Below the pieces are notes generated by a model. The model did not search any database and had not been told where the DNA came from. It saw only the letters and a list, made by a program, of their open reading frames with translations. A stretch of 64,000 nucleotides of DNA, from NCBI RefSeq assembly GCF_009828095.1, contig NZ_WTYP01000001.1:1054001-1118000 (forward strand), written 5' to 3'. This stretch comes from Pontixanthobacter luteolus. Lineage in GTDB: Bacteria; Pseudomonadota; Alphaproteobacteria; Sphingomonadales; Sphingomonadaceae. Shown here one piece after another: positions 23,543-32,635 of the stretch; the first letter of the stretch is position 1; the number at the start of each line of letters is the position of its first letter. Both the position numbers and the translations under genes were made by a program.

Positions 23543-25141
23543 ATGACATATCAGGCCAAGATCAACGAGCTTCAATCCACCATCGCCCAGCAGGGCGCAC
23601 CGTGGAACGCGATCGACGCGGAAGCAGCCGCTCGTATGCAGATCCAGAACCGGTTCAACACCGGTCTCGACATCGCGAAGTACACTGCGAAAATCATGCG
23701 CCGCGATATGGAAGCTTATGACGCTGATCCTGCGAATTACACGCAGTCGCTCGGCTGCTGGCACGGGTTTATCGGGCAGCAGAAGATGATTTCGATCAAG
23801 AAGCACTTCGGCACAACGAAACAGCGCTACCTCTACCTTTCGGGCTGGATGGTTGCTGCGCTCCGTAGCGAATTCGGCCCCCTTCCCGACCAGTCGATGC
23901 ACGAGAAAACCAGTGTTCCGGCACTGATCGAAGAACTCTACACGTTCCTGAAGCAAGCTGATGCCCGCGAACTGGGCATCATGTTCCGCGATCTGGATGC
24001 TGCCCGCGAAGGCGGCGACGAAGTCGAAGCAAAGCGGATCGAAAGCGCGATCGACAATTATGAAACGCATGTCGTGCCGATCATCGCCGACATCGATGCC
24101 GGGTTTGGTAACGCTGAAGCGACCTATCTTCTCGCCAAGAAGATGATCGAAGCCGGTGCATGCGCCCTGCAGATAGAAAACCAGGTTTCCGATGAAAAGC
24201 AGTGCGGCCACCAGGACGGCAAAGTCACCGTCCCGCACGAAGACTTCCACCAGAAGATCCGGGCGATCCGCTACGCGTTCCTCGAACTGGGTGTCGAAGA
24301 CGGCATCATCGTCGCACGCACCGACTCGCTTGGCGCCGGCCTGACAAAACAGATCGCCGTGACCAAAGAAGAAGGCGATCTGGGCGACCAGTACAACAGC
24401 TACCTCGATTGCGAAGAAGTCGATCCGTCCAACATCAAGAACGGCGACGTATTCCTGAGCCGTGAAGGCAAGCTGCTGCGCCCCAAGCGCCTGCCATCGA
24501 ACCTGTTCCAGTTCCGCGCTGGCACCGGCGAAGATCGCTGCGTCCTCGACGGCATCACCAGCCTCCAGGCAGGTGCAGACCTTCTGTGGATCGAAACCGA
24601 GAAGCCGCATATCGGCCAGATCGGCGGAATGGTGAACCGAATCCGCGAAGTGATCCCGAATGCAAAGCTGGTTTATAATAATTCGCCAAGCTTCAACTGG
24701 ACGCTCAACTTCCGCCAGCAAGTGTTCGATGCATGGGCAGAAGCCGGCAAGGACGTGTCAGCGTACGACCGCGACAGGCTGATGAGCGTAGACTACGACA
24801 GCAGCGAGCTGGCCGTAGAAGCAGACGAGCGCATCCGCACCTTCCAGAAAGACGCGGCAGCACAGGCAGGCATCTTCCACCACCTGATCACTCTGCCAAC
24901 CTACCACACGGCTGCACTGAGCACCGACAACCTCGCCAAGCGTTACTTCGGCGAAGAAGGCATGCTCGGCTACGTCAAGAACGTTCAACGCGAAGAAATC
25001 CGTCAGGGTATCGCTTGCGTTAAGCACCAAAACATGGCTGGCTCCGACATCGGAGACGACCACAAGGAAAGCTTTGCGGGTGAAGCGGCTCTGAAAGCCG
25101 GCGGCAAGGACAACACCATGAACCAGTTCGCCGCTGCCTGA
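23543..25141 (+). CDS. aceA: Isocitrate lyase
   Basis: The glyoxylate-shunt enzyme that splits isocitrate into succinate and glyoxylate, needed for growth on acetate and fatty acids. It has 532 residues and belongs to the larger bacterial subgroup, in which the usual KKCGH is KQCGH (catalytic Cys221 within SDEKQCGHQDGK). Other conserved segments are IIADIDAGFGN near 180, TDSLGAG near 275 and NNSPSFNW near 377. A GGAGA ribosome-binding site precedes the ATG. Malate synthase is not in the window. The upstream region carries two operator-like repeats shared with a divergent regulator. Confidence 0.97.
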   Translation: MTYQAKINELQSTIAQQGAPWNAIDAEAAARMQIQNRFNTGLDIAKYTAKIMRRDMEAYDADPANYTQSLGCWHGFIGQQKMISIKKHFGTTKQRYLYLSGWMVAALRSEFGPLPDQSMHEKTSVPALIEELYTFLKQADARELGIMFRDLDAAREGGDEVEAKRIESAIDNYETHVVPIIADIDAGFGNAEATYLLAKKMIEAGACALQIENQVSDEKQCGHQDGKVTVPHEDFHQKIRAIRYAFLELGVEDGIIVARTDSLGAGLTKQIAVTKEEGDLGDQYNSYLDCEEVDPSNIKNGDVFLSREGKLLRPKRLPSNLFQFRAGTGEDRCVLDGITSLQAGADLLWIETEKPHIGQIGGMVNRIREVIPNAKLVYNNSPSFNWTLNFRQQVFDAWAEAGKDVSAYDRDRLMSVDYDSSELAVEADERIRTFQKDAAAQAGIFHHLITLPTYHTAALSTDNLAKRYFGEEGMLGYVKNVQREEIRQGIACVKHQNMAGSDIGDDHKESFAGEAALKAGGKDNTMNQFAAA

Positions 25142-25169
25142 CGTCGAAACAAATCGAAGGAGAAATCCA

Positions 25170-25343
25170 ATGACAGATCCTGACACAAAACCGAAAGAGC
25201 CAGGCCGCGCTCGCGCCCTGCTCTCGACTGCAGATTTCAAACTTCTGCGCACCGCGCTTGCCAGCCATGCAAAGACCACGGACGACCGTGAAGAACTGGC
25301 CAAGATCAACGCGCTGCACCACCGGCTCGGCACTTACAGCTAA
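25170..25343 (+). CDS. 57-residue protein downstream of aceA
   Basis: A short charged protein beginning MTDPDTKPKEPGRARALLS and ending HHRLGTYS, with a helical middle (FKLLRTALASHAKT, REELAKINALHHRL). It has a good GAAGGAGA ribosome-binding site and follows aceA by 28 bases, ending just before a pair of terminator hairpins, so it is probably co-transcribed with isocitrate lyase. I recognise no domain. The ribosome-binding site, spacing and clean end make it likely to be real. Confidence 0.72.
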   Translation: MTDPDTKPKEPGRARALLSTADFKLLRTALASHAKTTDDREELAKINALHHRLGTYS

Positions 25344-25373
25344 CCGGTACAAACAGTCTCCTGGGGAGGAGAA

Positions 25374-25405
25374 ACGGCCGTCGGAGTTTACGCTCCGGCG
25401 GCCGT
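25374..25405 (+). terminator. First hairpin downstream of the aceA operon
   Basis: ACGGCCGTCGGAG (25374-25386) pairs with CTCCGGCGGCCGT (25393-25405) over 13 positions with one G-T wobble and a six-base loop. It has no strong T-run of its own and abuts the second hairpin. Confidence 0.7.
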
Positions 25406-25434
25406 AAATTTGTGGCCGGCGACCACAAATTTTT
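25406..25434 (+). terminator. Second hairpin downstream of the aceA operon
   Basis: AAATTTGTGG (25406-25415) and CCACAAATTT (25423-25432) form a perfect 10-base-pair stem with a seven-base loop, extended by Ts. With the preceding hairpin it makes a tandem terminator. Confidence 0.75.
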
Positions 25435-25515
25435 GAGCCACTCTGCTGGTTCGGTAAGCTTTGCGTAACCATAATAGCGATGCAGTGGTTAACGCCTGCA
25501 TGGTAAACGGGCACC

Positions 25516-26040
25516 ATGGCGCGCAGAAAGCAACCGACATTGAATGCCAAAATGTACCGGCACTTTGCCGTCGCAACGGTGGTGATCACCGGCGCGATTG
25601 CATTGCTGGCGGACGGCGAAAAACGCGAAGCCATCGCCCGGGAAGTCGCCGAGATCGAGGTTCCCGATGTGAAGAAATCGGCTCCGGCGCTGATCATCCG
25701 GAATGATCGGGTAAGCGAAGGCGGCGGCGGGGATATGTCGGGCTTCTATTCCGACACCAGTAGCGACACCGCGAGCACAGCCGGGATGGATTCAAGCTAC
25801 ATCGGCGGCAGCGGCGTACTCACTGCCGACAATATCGACAGCCAGAACGGCAGGATGCAGTTGTCGCGGACCGGTTTGACCCTGGCACAGTTCAACGCCC
25901 TGTCACCCGAACAGAAACGTGTGCTGCTCGCCATGCTTAATGGCGAAACCGACCCCGCCGCAGACCGCAAACGGGCAGCGGAAGCGGCTGCGGTCGCATC
26001 CCTCGCCCGATCAGGCGGCGGCGCAGGTGCAGACTACTAA
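25516..26040 (+). CDS. Hypothetical membrane-anchored protein with Gly/Ser-rich linker
   Basis: 174 residues with a basic N-terminus and one hydrophobic helix (HFAVATVVITGAIALLA, about 16-32), a charged stretch (EKREAIAREVAEIEVPDVKK), a Gly/Ser/Thr-rich region (about 68-100), then LTLAQFNALSPEQKRVLLAML, a likely helical segment, and an Ala/Gly tail. This looks like a single-pass protein facing the periplasm. No family is recognised. It follows the aceA terminators by about 80 bases and converges on the amidohydrolase gene. Confidence 0.7.
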   Translation: MARRKQPTLNAKMYRHFAVATVVITGAIALLADGEKREAIAREVAEIEVPDVKKSAPALIIRNDRVSEGGGGDMSGFYSDTSSDTASTAGMDSSYIGGSGVLTADNIDSQNGRMQLSRTGLTLAQFNALSPEQKRVLLAMLNGETDPAADRKRAAEAAAVASLARSGGGAGADY

Positions 26041-26069
26041 ACGCACCTGATATGCGCGCCAGCCCTGCC

Positions 26070-27404
26070 CTAGCCGCCGGTTTGCGGTGCCATGATATCC
26101 AGCGTTGCCGCGATCATTGCTTCGGATGCCGTTGCAATCACTTTCTCCGCATCTGGCGCCCAGAACGGGCTGTGCAAGGATGGTAATTCCATTTCGCCTG
26201 CCTGAGCCTTGGCGAAATCATCAGCCGGGACGCCGCCGACCCAGAAGATGAGCGATTCGACGTTTTCAGGATCGGCCCGGTAGAACTGGCCAAAATCCTC
26301 GCCGCCCATCACCGAAGGCACCTGCATAACGCGGTCATCGCCGAACCTTGATTTCAGGCCCGCCATTACTTCCTCGGTAAATTCGGGCGTATTGTATGTA
26401 GATGGCGTGTACGGCACCTGCACGGTCACCGTTGGCATCTTTTCGTCGGGCATTCCCGCCGCAATAGCTTCGCCCTTAACGATCCGCGTGATGCCATCCA
26501 GCAGCAATTGCCGCGACTCATCGGAATAGGACCGTACGGTCAGTTGAAGCTTGGCCTCGTCCGAAATGATGTTGTGTTTGTAACCGGCACGGAAACTGCC
26601 GACGGTCACCACTGCTGGATCAAGCGGGCTGCTTTCGCGGCTGACCAATGTCTGCAACTTCATTACGATTGCGCTGGCCAGCACAACCGGATCCTTCGTC
26701 GTGTGCGGGTAAGCGCCATGTCCGCCGATGCCGGGCACTGTGATGTCTACACTGTCGACATTGGCGAGCGCATATCCGGGCGAATATCCGATCATCCCCG
26801 CTGGGAATTGCGCCGCGTCATGAAATCCGAGCACATAATCAGGCTTGGGGAAACGTTCGTAAAGGCCGTCCTCGAGCATCGCGAGCGCGCCCTCGCCGAT
26901 TTCTTCTGCTGGCTGCAGGATCATGACCAGTGTCCCCTGCCATTGATCCTTGCTTTCAGCGAGCACCTGCGCAGTGCCGATCCAGGCGGTCATATGCGTA
27001 TCATGGCCGCAAGCATGCATGACGCCGGTTTCTACGCCAGATGCAGGAACGGCAGTCCGCTTCGAGGCGAACGGCAATCCGGTCTTCTCAACCAGCGGCA
27101 ACCCGTCCATGTCGGCGCGGAGCATAACGACAGGCCCGTCACCATTGCGCATGACGGCGACAACGCCGGTCTTGCCAACGCCTTCGGTGACTTCGAACCC
27201 GAGATCGCGAGCGCGCTTCGCCAGCTTTGCGGCAGTTTCCACCTCCTGAAAACTCAGTTCGGGATTGGCGTGGAGATCTCGGTAAAGGTCCATCAGTTCG
27301 GGCATGTCCTGCGTCACCGCATCGCGCACGTCGTTCGCCGCTGCCGGTGATCCCGCGCCTGCCAATGCTGCGACACCGCAGATAAGAGCCAGTTTAATCC
27401 GCAT
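26070..27404 (-). CDS. Exported M20-family amidohydrolase
   Basis: A metallopeptidase-type amidohydrolase of 444 residues with a signal peptide (MRIKLALICGVAALAGAGSPAAA). Motifs of the hippurate/N-acyl-amino acid hydrolase branch are visible: MLRADMDGLPL, HACGHDTHM with metal ligands, LQPAEEIGEGA, a lid domain with GIGGHGAYPH, and MGGEDFGQFY. It probably releases amino acids from N-acyl or N-aminoacyl compounds in the periplasm. The start at 27404 has an AAGGGA site upstream; further in-frame starts reach to 27482. It lies 87 bases downstream of an SLC13 permease on the same strand and may share its transcript. Confidence 0.93.
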   Translation of the reverse strand: MRIKLALICGVAALAGAGSPAAANDVRDAVTQDMPELMDLYRDLHANPELSFQEVETAAKLAKRARDLGFEVTEGVGKTGVVAVMRNGDGPVVMLRADMDGLPLVEKTGLPFASKRTAVPASGVETGVMHACGHDTHMTAWIGTAQVLAESKDQWQGTLVMILQPAEEIGEGALAMLEDGLYERFPKPDYVLGFHDAAQFPAGMIGYSPGYALANVDSVDITVPGIGGHGAYPHTTKDPVVLASAIVMKLQTLVSRESSPLDPAVVTVGSFRAGYKHNIISDEAKLQLTVRSYSDESRQLLLDGITRIVKGEAIAAGMPDEKMPTVTVQVPYTPSTYNTPEFTEEVMAGLKSRFGDDRVMQVPSVMGGEDFGQFYRADPENVESLIFWVGGVPADDFAKAQAGEMELPSLHSPFWAPDAEKVIATASEAMIAATLDIMAPQTGG

Positions 27405-27491
27405 CCCGAATTCCCTTTTCATTTTTCTCTCAGCCATCACACAACGCATGCCATAGCTTCGCAGTCCCGCAAAGCTAAGCATGGTTTCTCC

Positions 27492-29291
27492 TCACATACC
27501 GTAGCTCATCACCAGCAGAATCGAGAGAGTGAACACCATCAGCAGAACCAGCGGCAAACCAGTTCGGATGTAATCGACGAATTCATAGCTCCCCTCGGAC
27601 ATGATCAGCATGTTTGTCTGATATGCAATCGGGGTCGCGTAGCAAAGGTTGCAGCCGAACAGAACGGCAAGGATGAGAGGTTCTGCCGGGAGGCCCAATT
27701 GCTGCGCGATTGCAAATGCAATCGGCGTACCAACCGTTGCAGCGGTCGCATTCGATGCAAAATTGGTCAGCAAGGTTACGAACAGCATGATCGCCGCAAG
27801 AACGCCCGCAGCGGGCAGATATTGCAGGCCGGAAGACATCACCTCACCCAGCCAGGCGGCAGCGCCACTTTCCAGAATTATGCGGCCCACGGCGATACTG
27901 GCCGCCACGAGGACAATTACTTGCCCCGACAGCGCGCGGCCAACACGGTCAAATTTTACGCAGCCGGTCAGGAACATCAAAATTGCCCCGGCCAGAGCGG
28001 AAATCGCAATCGGGAACAGGCCGATCGATGCTGTGCCAACCGCACCGAACATGATGCCAGCGGAAAGCCAGGCCTTGGACCGGCGGGGGAGCTCCCGCGC
28101 GCCTTCCAGCATCAGCAAGCTGTCGGCTCGGGCAAATTCCTGCAGGTCGTGGTTCAGGCCCATCACAAGCAGAACGTCGCCTTCAGAAATTCGCAGGTCG
28201 CCGCCTTCGCTGAACTGGTCTTTTGCGCCCAGTAGACGTTCGGGGCGATGAATGCCAAGCACGGCTACACCATAGAGGTCGGCAATTCCCGAAGTGGGCA
28301 AGGTGCGAGTTACGAGGCGCGAATCCGCCGTCACCGTCATTTCGACGACGACAATATCCTTGCTCACCTCGGTCGATTTGCGGCGGATACGGTCGAGCAC
28401 CCAGACCGGTGCAACCTCTCCCTTGAACACCCTCATTGCGTCTTCCAACGCCTGGTGGGTGCCCGATATCTTCAGTCGTTGCTGTTGTTCAATCGGACCT
28501 GGCGGCACATCATGAAACTCAATCCCGTCTGGCAGTTTCGGAAGAATTGCCGATAATTCCTGGCCGATGAACGTGCTATCTGATCCGATCCGCAACCGGG
28601 TCTGGAACCGGCGTTCCGCATGCTGTTCCTCAACCCGGTTGTCCTTCAGCAGCCGCGGCATGACGAGCCAAATGTAGGGCAGCGCAATAGCGGAGGCGAG
28701 GAGGACGATCGGGGTAAAGTGGAACACGCCCATGCGCGGCATGCCGAGGTCCACCGCGATTGAAACGACAAGGATGTTGGTCGATGTGCCGATTGTCGTC
28801 GCCAGCCCGCCCAGCAGGGATGCCGCATTCAGAGGCATCAGGGTCTTGGAAGAAGGCAGAGCACCGCGCGCCGCGAGGGCAGCGAAAATCGGGATCAGCA
28901 AGACCAAGACGGGCGTGTTGTTGATTCCCATCGAGAGAACGAAGGCGATGAGCAGCGAAACCAGCAAGCCAAGCTGCAGATTGCGCTTGAAAACGACCTC
29001 CAGCAGGCGTGCCGCAGGGTCGAGCGCACCGGTCACCACGAGGCCCCGGCCCATCACCATCAGCGCGCAGATCGTTATCAGCGCGTAATGGCCAAATCCT
29101 GCGAAGGCGAGGACCAGGCCATCGGTCGGGTCGTTACCCGGCAGAGGGAAGAAATACAGACCAACTGCAATCACTGCGATGGTCAGAAGCGAGACGATCT
29201 CGATCGACATCCGCCCGCGCACGAATCCAACGAACATGGCAACGGTCACGATCATGGCCGCAAGCGCGTGGAATGATGGTAAAGCGGTCAT
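27492..29291 (-). CDS. SLC13/DASS-family permease with TrkA-C domains
   Basis: A 599-residue inner-membrane transporter. N- and C-terminal blocks of hydrophobic helices carry the family repeats (SMGINNTPVLVLLIP near residue 130 and LLTNFASNATAATVGTP near 514). Two cytoplasmic TrkA-C regulatory domains (about 210-395) sit between them. Members carry dicarboxylates, sulfate or other anions; the substrate is not evident. The ATG at 29291 was chosen over a TTG at 29312. It lies upstream of the M20 amidohydrolase and is divergent from a zinc dehydrogenase. Confidence 0.92.
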   Translation of the reverse strand: MTALPSFHALAAMIVTVAMFVGFVRGRMSIEIVSLLTIAVIAVGLYFFPLPGNDPTDGLVLAFAGFGHYALITICALMVMGRGLVVTGALDPAARLLEVVFKRNLQLGLLVSLLIAFVLSMGINNTPVLVLLIPIFAALAARGALPSSKTLMPLNAASLLGGLATTIGTSTNILVVSIAVDLGMPRMGVFHFTPIVLLASAIALPYIWLVMPRLLKDNRVEEQHAERRFQTRLRIGSDSTFIGQELSAILPKLPDGIEFHDVPPGPIEQQQRLKISGTHQALEDAMRVFKGEVAPVWVLDRIRRKSTEVSKDIVVVEMTVTADSRLVTRTLPTSGIADLYGVAVLGIHRPERLLGAKDQFSEGGDLRISEGDVLLVMGLNHDLQEFARADSLLMLEGARELPRRSKAWLSAGIMFGAVGTASIGLFPIAISALAGAILMFLTGCVKFDRVGRALSGQVIVLVAASIAVGRIILESGAAAWLGEVMSSGLQYLPAAGVLAAIMLFVTLLTNFASNATAATVGTPIAFAIAQQLGLPAEPLILAVLFGCNLCYATPIAYQTNMLIMSEGSYEFVDYIRTGLPLVLLMVFTLSILLVMSYGM

Positions 29292-29414
29292 CGTTAATTG
29301 GCTGAATCCCAAAGGACGCGCAGAAACACAAGCAGTTTTCTACATCTGGCGTCATGCTGGACATGACGCCGCCACATGGTAGCCAGTGAGGGCAGCCTTT
29401 CCAGGATACAGTTT

Positions 29415-30464
29415 ATGAAAGCCCTCGTCTTCCACGGCCCTCGCGACATCCGCTTCGAAAACTATGCTGATCCGGAATTGCGGACACCGAACAGCGCAAT
29501 TCTGAAAGTCAGCAATTGCTCGATCTGCGGCTCGGACCTGCACATGTATCATGGAGCGCATATCGGAAATAAGGAATACGGGGCCGACAGTGAAACGTTC
29601 TGCACCGGTCACGAATTCATTGGCGAAGTCGTGGAAGCAGGACCGAATGTGCACGCCTTCAAAACCGGCGACAAAGTTCTGGCTGCAGGCGGGACCGGAT
29701 GCGGATCATGCCCGGCATGTCTAACCGGTGGCCCGGGCAACTGCGCGGTGTCCACGGCTTTTGGTATCGGCCCGACGCTTCAAGGCGGCCAGGCAGAATA
29801 CGTCTGTGTGCCAAACGCAGATGCGACGCTGATGTCCATGGATGGGCTGACCGACGAACAGGCGTTGCTGCTGACCGATGGAATGGCGACCGCCTATTTC
29901 GGCCTGACCAGAGCCGAACCGAAGCCGGGCGGAACCGTTGCCGTTGTCGGCCTAGGCCCGATTGGTTTGATGGGTGTCGAATTGGCTTTTGCCTTGGGGG
30001 CTGCCAAAGTTTTCGCAATCGACCCGGTGGAATCAAGGCGTGCGATGGCGGAGAAACTTGGTGCAATCACCCTTGCCCCCGGTGCGGATCTCGTGCCCCG
30101 CGTACGGGACATGACCAGCGGGAAAGGGGTCGAATCGGTTTTCGAGGCATCAGGTGCCAGCGGGGCAATCGCCAGCGTGCTGCCGTTAACCGCGCGGCGC
30201 GGAAATGCCTCGTTTATCGGTATACCGGAGCCGGATGACGCGCTGCCCATGCCCCTGATCATGTTCAAGAACATCACCGTTCGAGGCGGGATTTGCGATG
30301 TTCAGAACATGTGGCCTCATCTCGTCCCGCTGGTACAACAAGGCCGGATCACCGCGCCCGACCTGTTCAGCCACGATTTCAACCTGTCGCAGGGGCCGGA
30401 AGCTTACAGCCTGTTCGACAGCCGCGACGAAGGCGTACTGAAGATCAATATGACGGTAGGCTGA
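29415..30464 (+). CDS. Zinc-dependent medium-chain dehydrogenase
   Basis: A 349-residue alcohol/polyol dehydrogenase. The catalytic zinc region is CSICGSDLHMYHG with GHEFIGEVVEAG (ligands near residues 38 and 64). Structural zinc cysteines appear in CGSCPACLTGGPGNC, and the NAD(P) Rossmann motif in VAVVGLGPIGLMGVELA. The specific substrate cannot be assigned. The start MKALVFHGP (29415) is typical; an in-frame ATG at 29376 is less likely. It is a single gene, divergent from the permease and followed by tRNA-Leu on the other strand. Confidence 0.92.
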   Translation: MKALVFHGPRDIRFENYADPELRTPNSAILKVSNCSICGSDLHMYHGAHIGNKEYGADSETFCTGHEFIGEVVEAGPNVHAFKTGDKVLAAGGTGCGSCPACLTGGPGNCAVSTAFGIGPTLQGGQAEYVCVPNADATLMSMDGLTDEQALLLTDGMATAYFGLTRAEPKPGGTVAVVGLGPIGLMGVELAFALGAAKVFAIDPVESRRAMAEKLGAITLAPGADLVPRVRDMTSGKGVESVFEASGASGAIASVLPLTARRGNASFIGIPEPDDALPMPLIMFKNITVRGGICDVQNMWPHLVPLVQQGRITAPDLFSHDFNLSQGPEAYSLFDSRDEGVLKINMTVG

Positions 30465-30561
30465 GGCGCACCAAACTGACGTGTACGTGCAATGTGATGA
30501 GCGGGTTGGGAATGGCCGGGGCCGGTCGAGCAACTGAGCTCTTTCAAATAAGATGAAGCGG

Positions 30562-30646
30562 TGGTGCCCCTGGCCCGACTCGAACGGGCACTCCGTTAGG
30601 AACTCGATTTTGAGTCGAGCGCGTCTACCAATTCCACCACAGGGGC
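30562..30646 (-). tRNA. tRNA-Leu (anticodon CAA)
   Basis: On the minus strand the acceptor arms GCCCCTG and CAGGGGC pair and are followed by A and an encoded CCA. The anticodon stem CTCGA/TCGAG encloses CTCAAAA, giving anticodon CAA. The variable arm is extended as in leucine tRNAs, and the T loop is TTCGAGT. Confidence 0.95.
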
Positions 30647-30705
30647 ATCCCGTGTTGCAGGAAGAGGCGCTTAGCGAGCGAGCGCGGCCTCTTCAAGCGT
30701 CCTTT

Positions 30706-31533
30706 TTAGGCCTTCGCTTTGATCGCGCCTGCCAACAGTTTATGCAGTTTGGAATGAAGCGTATCATTCGCAGCAAGGACCTGCTTCGAATGGATCGGCT
30801 CCGAACGGCCGCGATAATCGCTGACGAACCCGCCAGCTTCACGAACCAGAAGGCAGCCGGCAGCTGTGTCCCAGTCGTTCAGGCCGCTTTCCCAAAAACC
30901 ATCATATCGCCCGGCAGCAAGCCATGCCAAATCCAGCGATGCTGCGCCGTAGCGGCGAATACCTGCAACCTGCGGACCGATTGCACCAAAGATTTTGGTC
31001 CATTCGGCAAAATCGCCATGGCCTTGGAATGGCACCCCGGTGGCGATCAGCGAATCCGACAAGGAACCGCGGGCTGAAACCCGCAGCCGCGCGTCTTGCA
31101 GCCATGCACCCCGGGACTTTTCCGCCCAATAGGTGTCGTCGGTCACCGGGTTGTAAATCACCGAAGCGATCACATCACCCCAGCCCTGACCGCCCGGCTT
31201 CGGTTCCTGCGCAGCGATGGAAATCGCGAAATGCGGGATGCCGTGAAGAAAATTGCTCGTGCCGTCGAGCGGATCGACGATCCAGCGCGGCATGTCGGGT
31301 GATCCCTCGATCACGCCGGCTTCTTCCAGAACAAAGCCCCAATCCGGGCGTGCCGCGAGAAGTTCGTCGTAAAGGGTCCGCTCGGACCGCATGTCCGCCT
31401 TGGACACGAAATCGGCAGGGCCCTTGCGGCTCACCTGAAGATGTTCGACTTCGCCGAAGTCACGGCGCAGGCGGTGGCCCGCCTTGCGTGCCGCGCGTTC
31501 CATTACGCGGATCAGACCTGATACTGCTGCCAT
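30706..31533 (-). CDS. Inositol monophosphatase family protein
   Basis: A 275-residue Mg2+-dependent sugar phosphatase of the SuhB/IMPase family. Metal-site motifs are the glutamates of VLEEAGV, then WIVDPLDGTSNF (about 84-95), and GLNDWDTAAGCLLVREAGG (about 219-237). The substrate may be inositol phosphate, fructose bisphosphate or another sugar phosphate. The gene starts six bases after the stop of efp, so the two form an operon. Confidence 0.94.
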   Translation of the reverse strand: MAAVSGLIRVMERAARKAGHRLRRDFGEVEHLQVSRKGPADFVSKADMRSERTLYDELLAARPDWGFVLEEAGVIEGSPDMPRWIVDPLDGTSNFLHGIPHFAISIAAQEPKPGGQGWGDVIASVIYNPVTDDTYWAEKSRGAWLQDARLRVSARGSLSDSLIATGVPFQGHGDFAEWTKIFGAIGPQVAGIRRYGAASLDLAWLAAGRYDGFWESGLNDWDTAAGCLLVREAGGFVSDYRGRSEPIHSKQVLAANDTLHSKLHKLLAGAIKAKA

Positions 31534-31539
31534 GGTTCG

Positions 31540-32103
31540 TCAGCCAGCCTTGCCTACATAGGTGCGCTCATACGTATCGACGATGATACGGGTGCCGCTT
31601 TCGATGTGCGGGGGAACCATCACGCGAACGCCGTTGTCGAGCACTGCCGGCTTATAGCTGGAAGAGGCGGTTTGCCCCTTCACCACCGCGTCAGCTTCGA
31701 CGATTTCGGCTTCGATCTGGTCAGGCAATGCAACGCTGATCGGTTTTTCTTCCCACAGCTCAAGCGTCACCTGCATACCGTCCTGCAGGAAATCCTTGGC
31801 TTCTCCCAAAAGGTCAGCTTCGAGATTGATCTGCTCGTACGTATCGCCGTCCATGAACACCAGAAGATCGCCGTCTTCGTAAAGGTACTGGAACTCCTTG
31901 GTGTCCAGACGCACTTTCTCGACTGTGTCGGCGCTGCGGAAGCGAACGTTGGTTTTGCGCCCGTCCTGCAGGTTCTTCATTTCGACCTGCATATACGCGC
32001 CACCCTTGCCAGGCTGCGTGTGCTGAATCTTGGCGACTTTCCAGATGCCGCCTTCGTATTCGATAATATTGCCGGGACGAATGTCCACGCCGCTGATCTT
32101 CAT
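31540..32103 (-). CDS. efp: Translation elongation factor P
   Basis: The three-barrel protein (187 residues) that rescues ribosomes stalled at polyproline stretches. The tip loop TQPGKGGAY carries lysine 33 at the position modified in many bacteria, and the C-terminal domain ends with the conserved [25 protein letters not shown]-type segment. It is followed closely by the inositol-phosphatase gene. Confidence 0.97.
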   Translation of the reverse strand: MKISGVDIRPGNIIEYEGGIWKVAKIQHTQPGKGGAYMQVEMKNLQDGRKTNVRFRSADTVEKVRLDTKEFQYLYEDGDLLVFMDGDTYEQINLEADLLGEAKDFLQDGMQVTLELWEEKPISVALPDQIEAEIVEADAVVKGQTASSSYKPAVLDNGVRVMVPPHIESGTRIIVDTYERTYVGKAG

Positions 32104-32240
32104 GGGAGAAAGAGCCTTTTATCGGGGTATGGTGCAGCAAGCTTGCTGCACGCGAATTACTGCGCGCCTTTAGCGGAGCAGTAAGCGGCGGGCAAGGTGG
32201 CTGGCGCTAATGGCGTTCGATGGCTATTTGAAGGCGCATC

Positions 32241-32633
32241 ATGATCGGTTCAAAGATTTTCACTCCGTCTGGCCCCGCGCTAGCCCTCTTTACAGCGTTC
32301 GGCCTATTGGCTGCGCCCGCCTCGGGCGGCGAAATGCAAGGCAGGCTGGGTACACTTCCTCACGGCAGCTATGTCTGCTCGCTTCCCGGCGATGCTGGCG
32401 GGCCCGCCTGGCTTGAACTGGAAGACAAGCGTTTCACGATCGAGAATGCCTCTATCTACCGCACCGAAAACGGGTCTGGGACCTATCTTCTCACCGGCAA
32501 GCGGGTGACCTTCACCCGCGGCCCGATGAAGGGCATGAAATTTGAGCGGACGGGCAATGCCTCGCTTCGCTGGATTGACGATGATGGCAAACCAGGCCGG
32601 ATCCGCTGCATTCGCAGCGCAGCAACGCGATAG
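32241..32633 (+). CDS. Small exported protein, function unknown
   Basis: 130 residues with a likely signal peptide (hydrophobic LALFTAFGLLAAPASG). The mature part has two cysteines (YVCSLPGD and RIRCIRS) that may pair, and alternating beta-type segments (WLELEDKRFTIENA, YLLTGKRVTFTRGP, KFERTGNASLRWID). A small beta-barrel is plausible. No family is recognised. It is divergent from efp and ends three bases before the end of the convergent M23 gene. Confidence 0.75.
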   Translation: MIGSKIFTPSGPALALFTAFGLLAAPASGGEMQGRLGTLPHGSYVCSLPGDAGGPAWLELEDKRFTIENASIYRTENGSGTYLLTGKRVTFTRGPMKGMKFERTGNASLRWIDDDGKPGRIRCIRSAATR

Positions 32634-32635
32634 GT

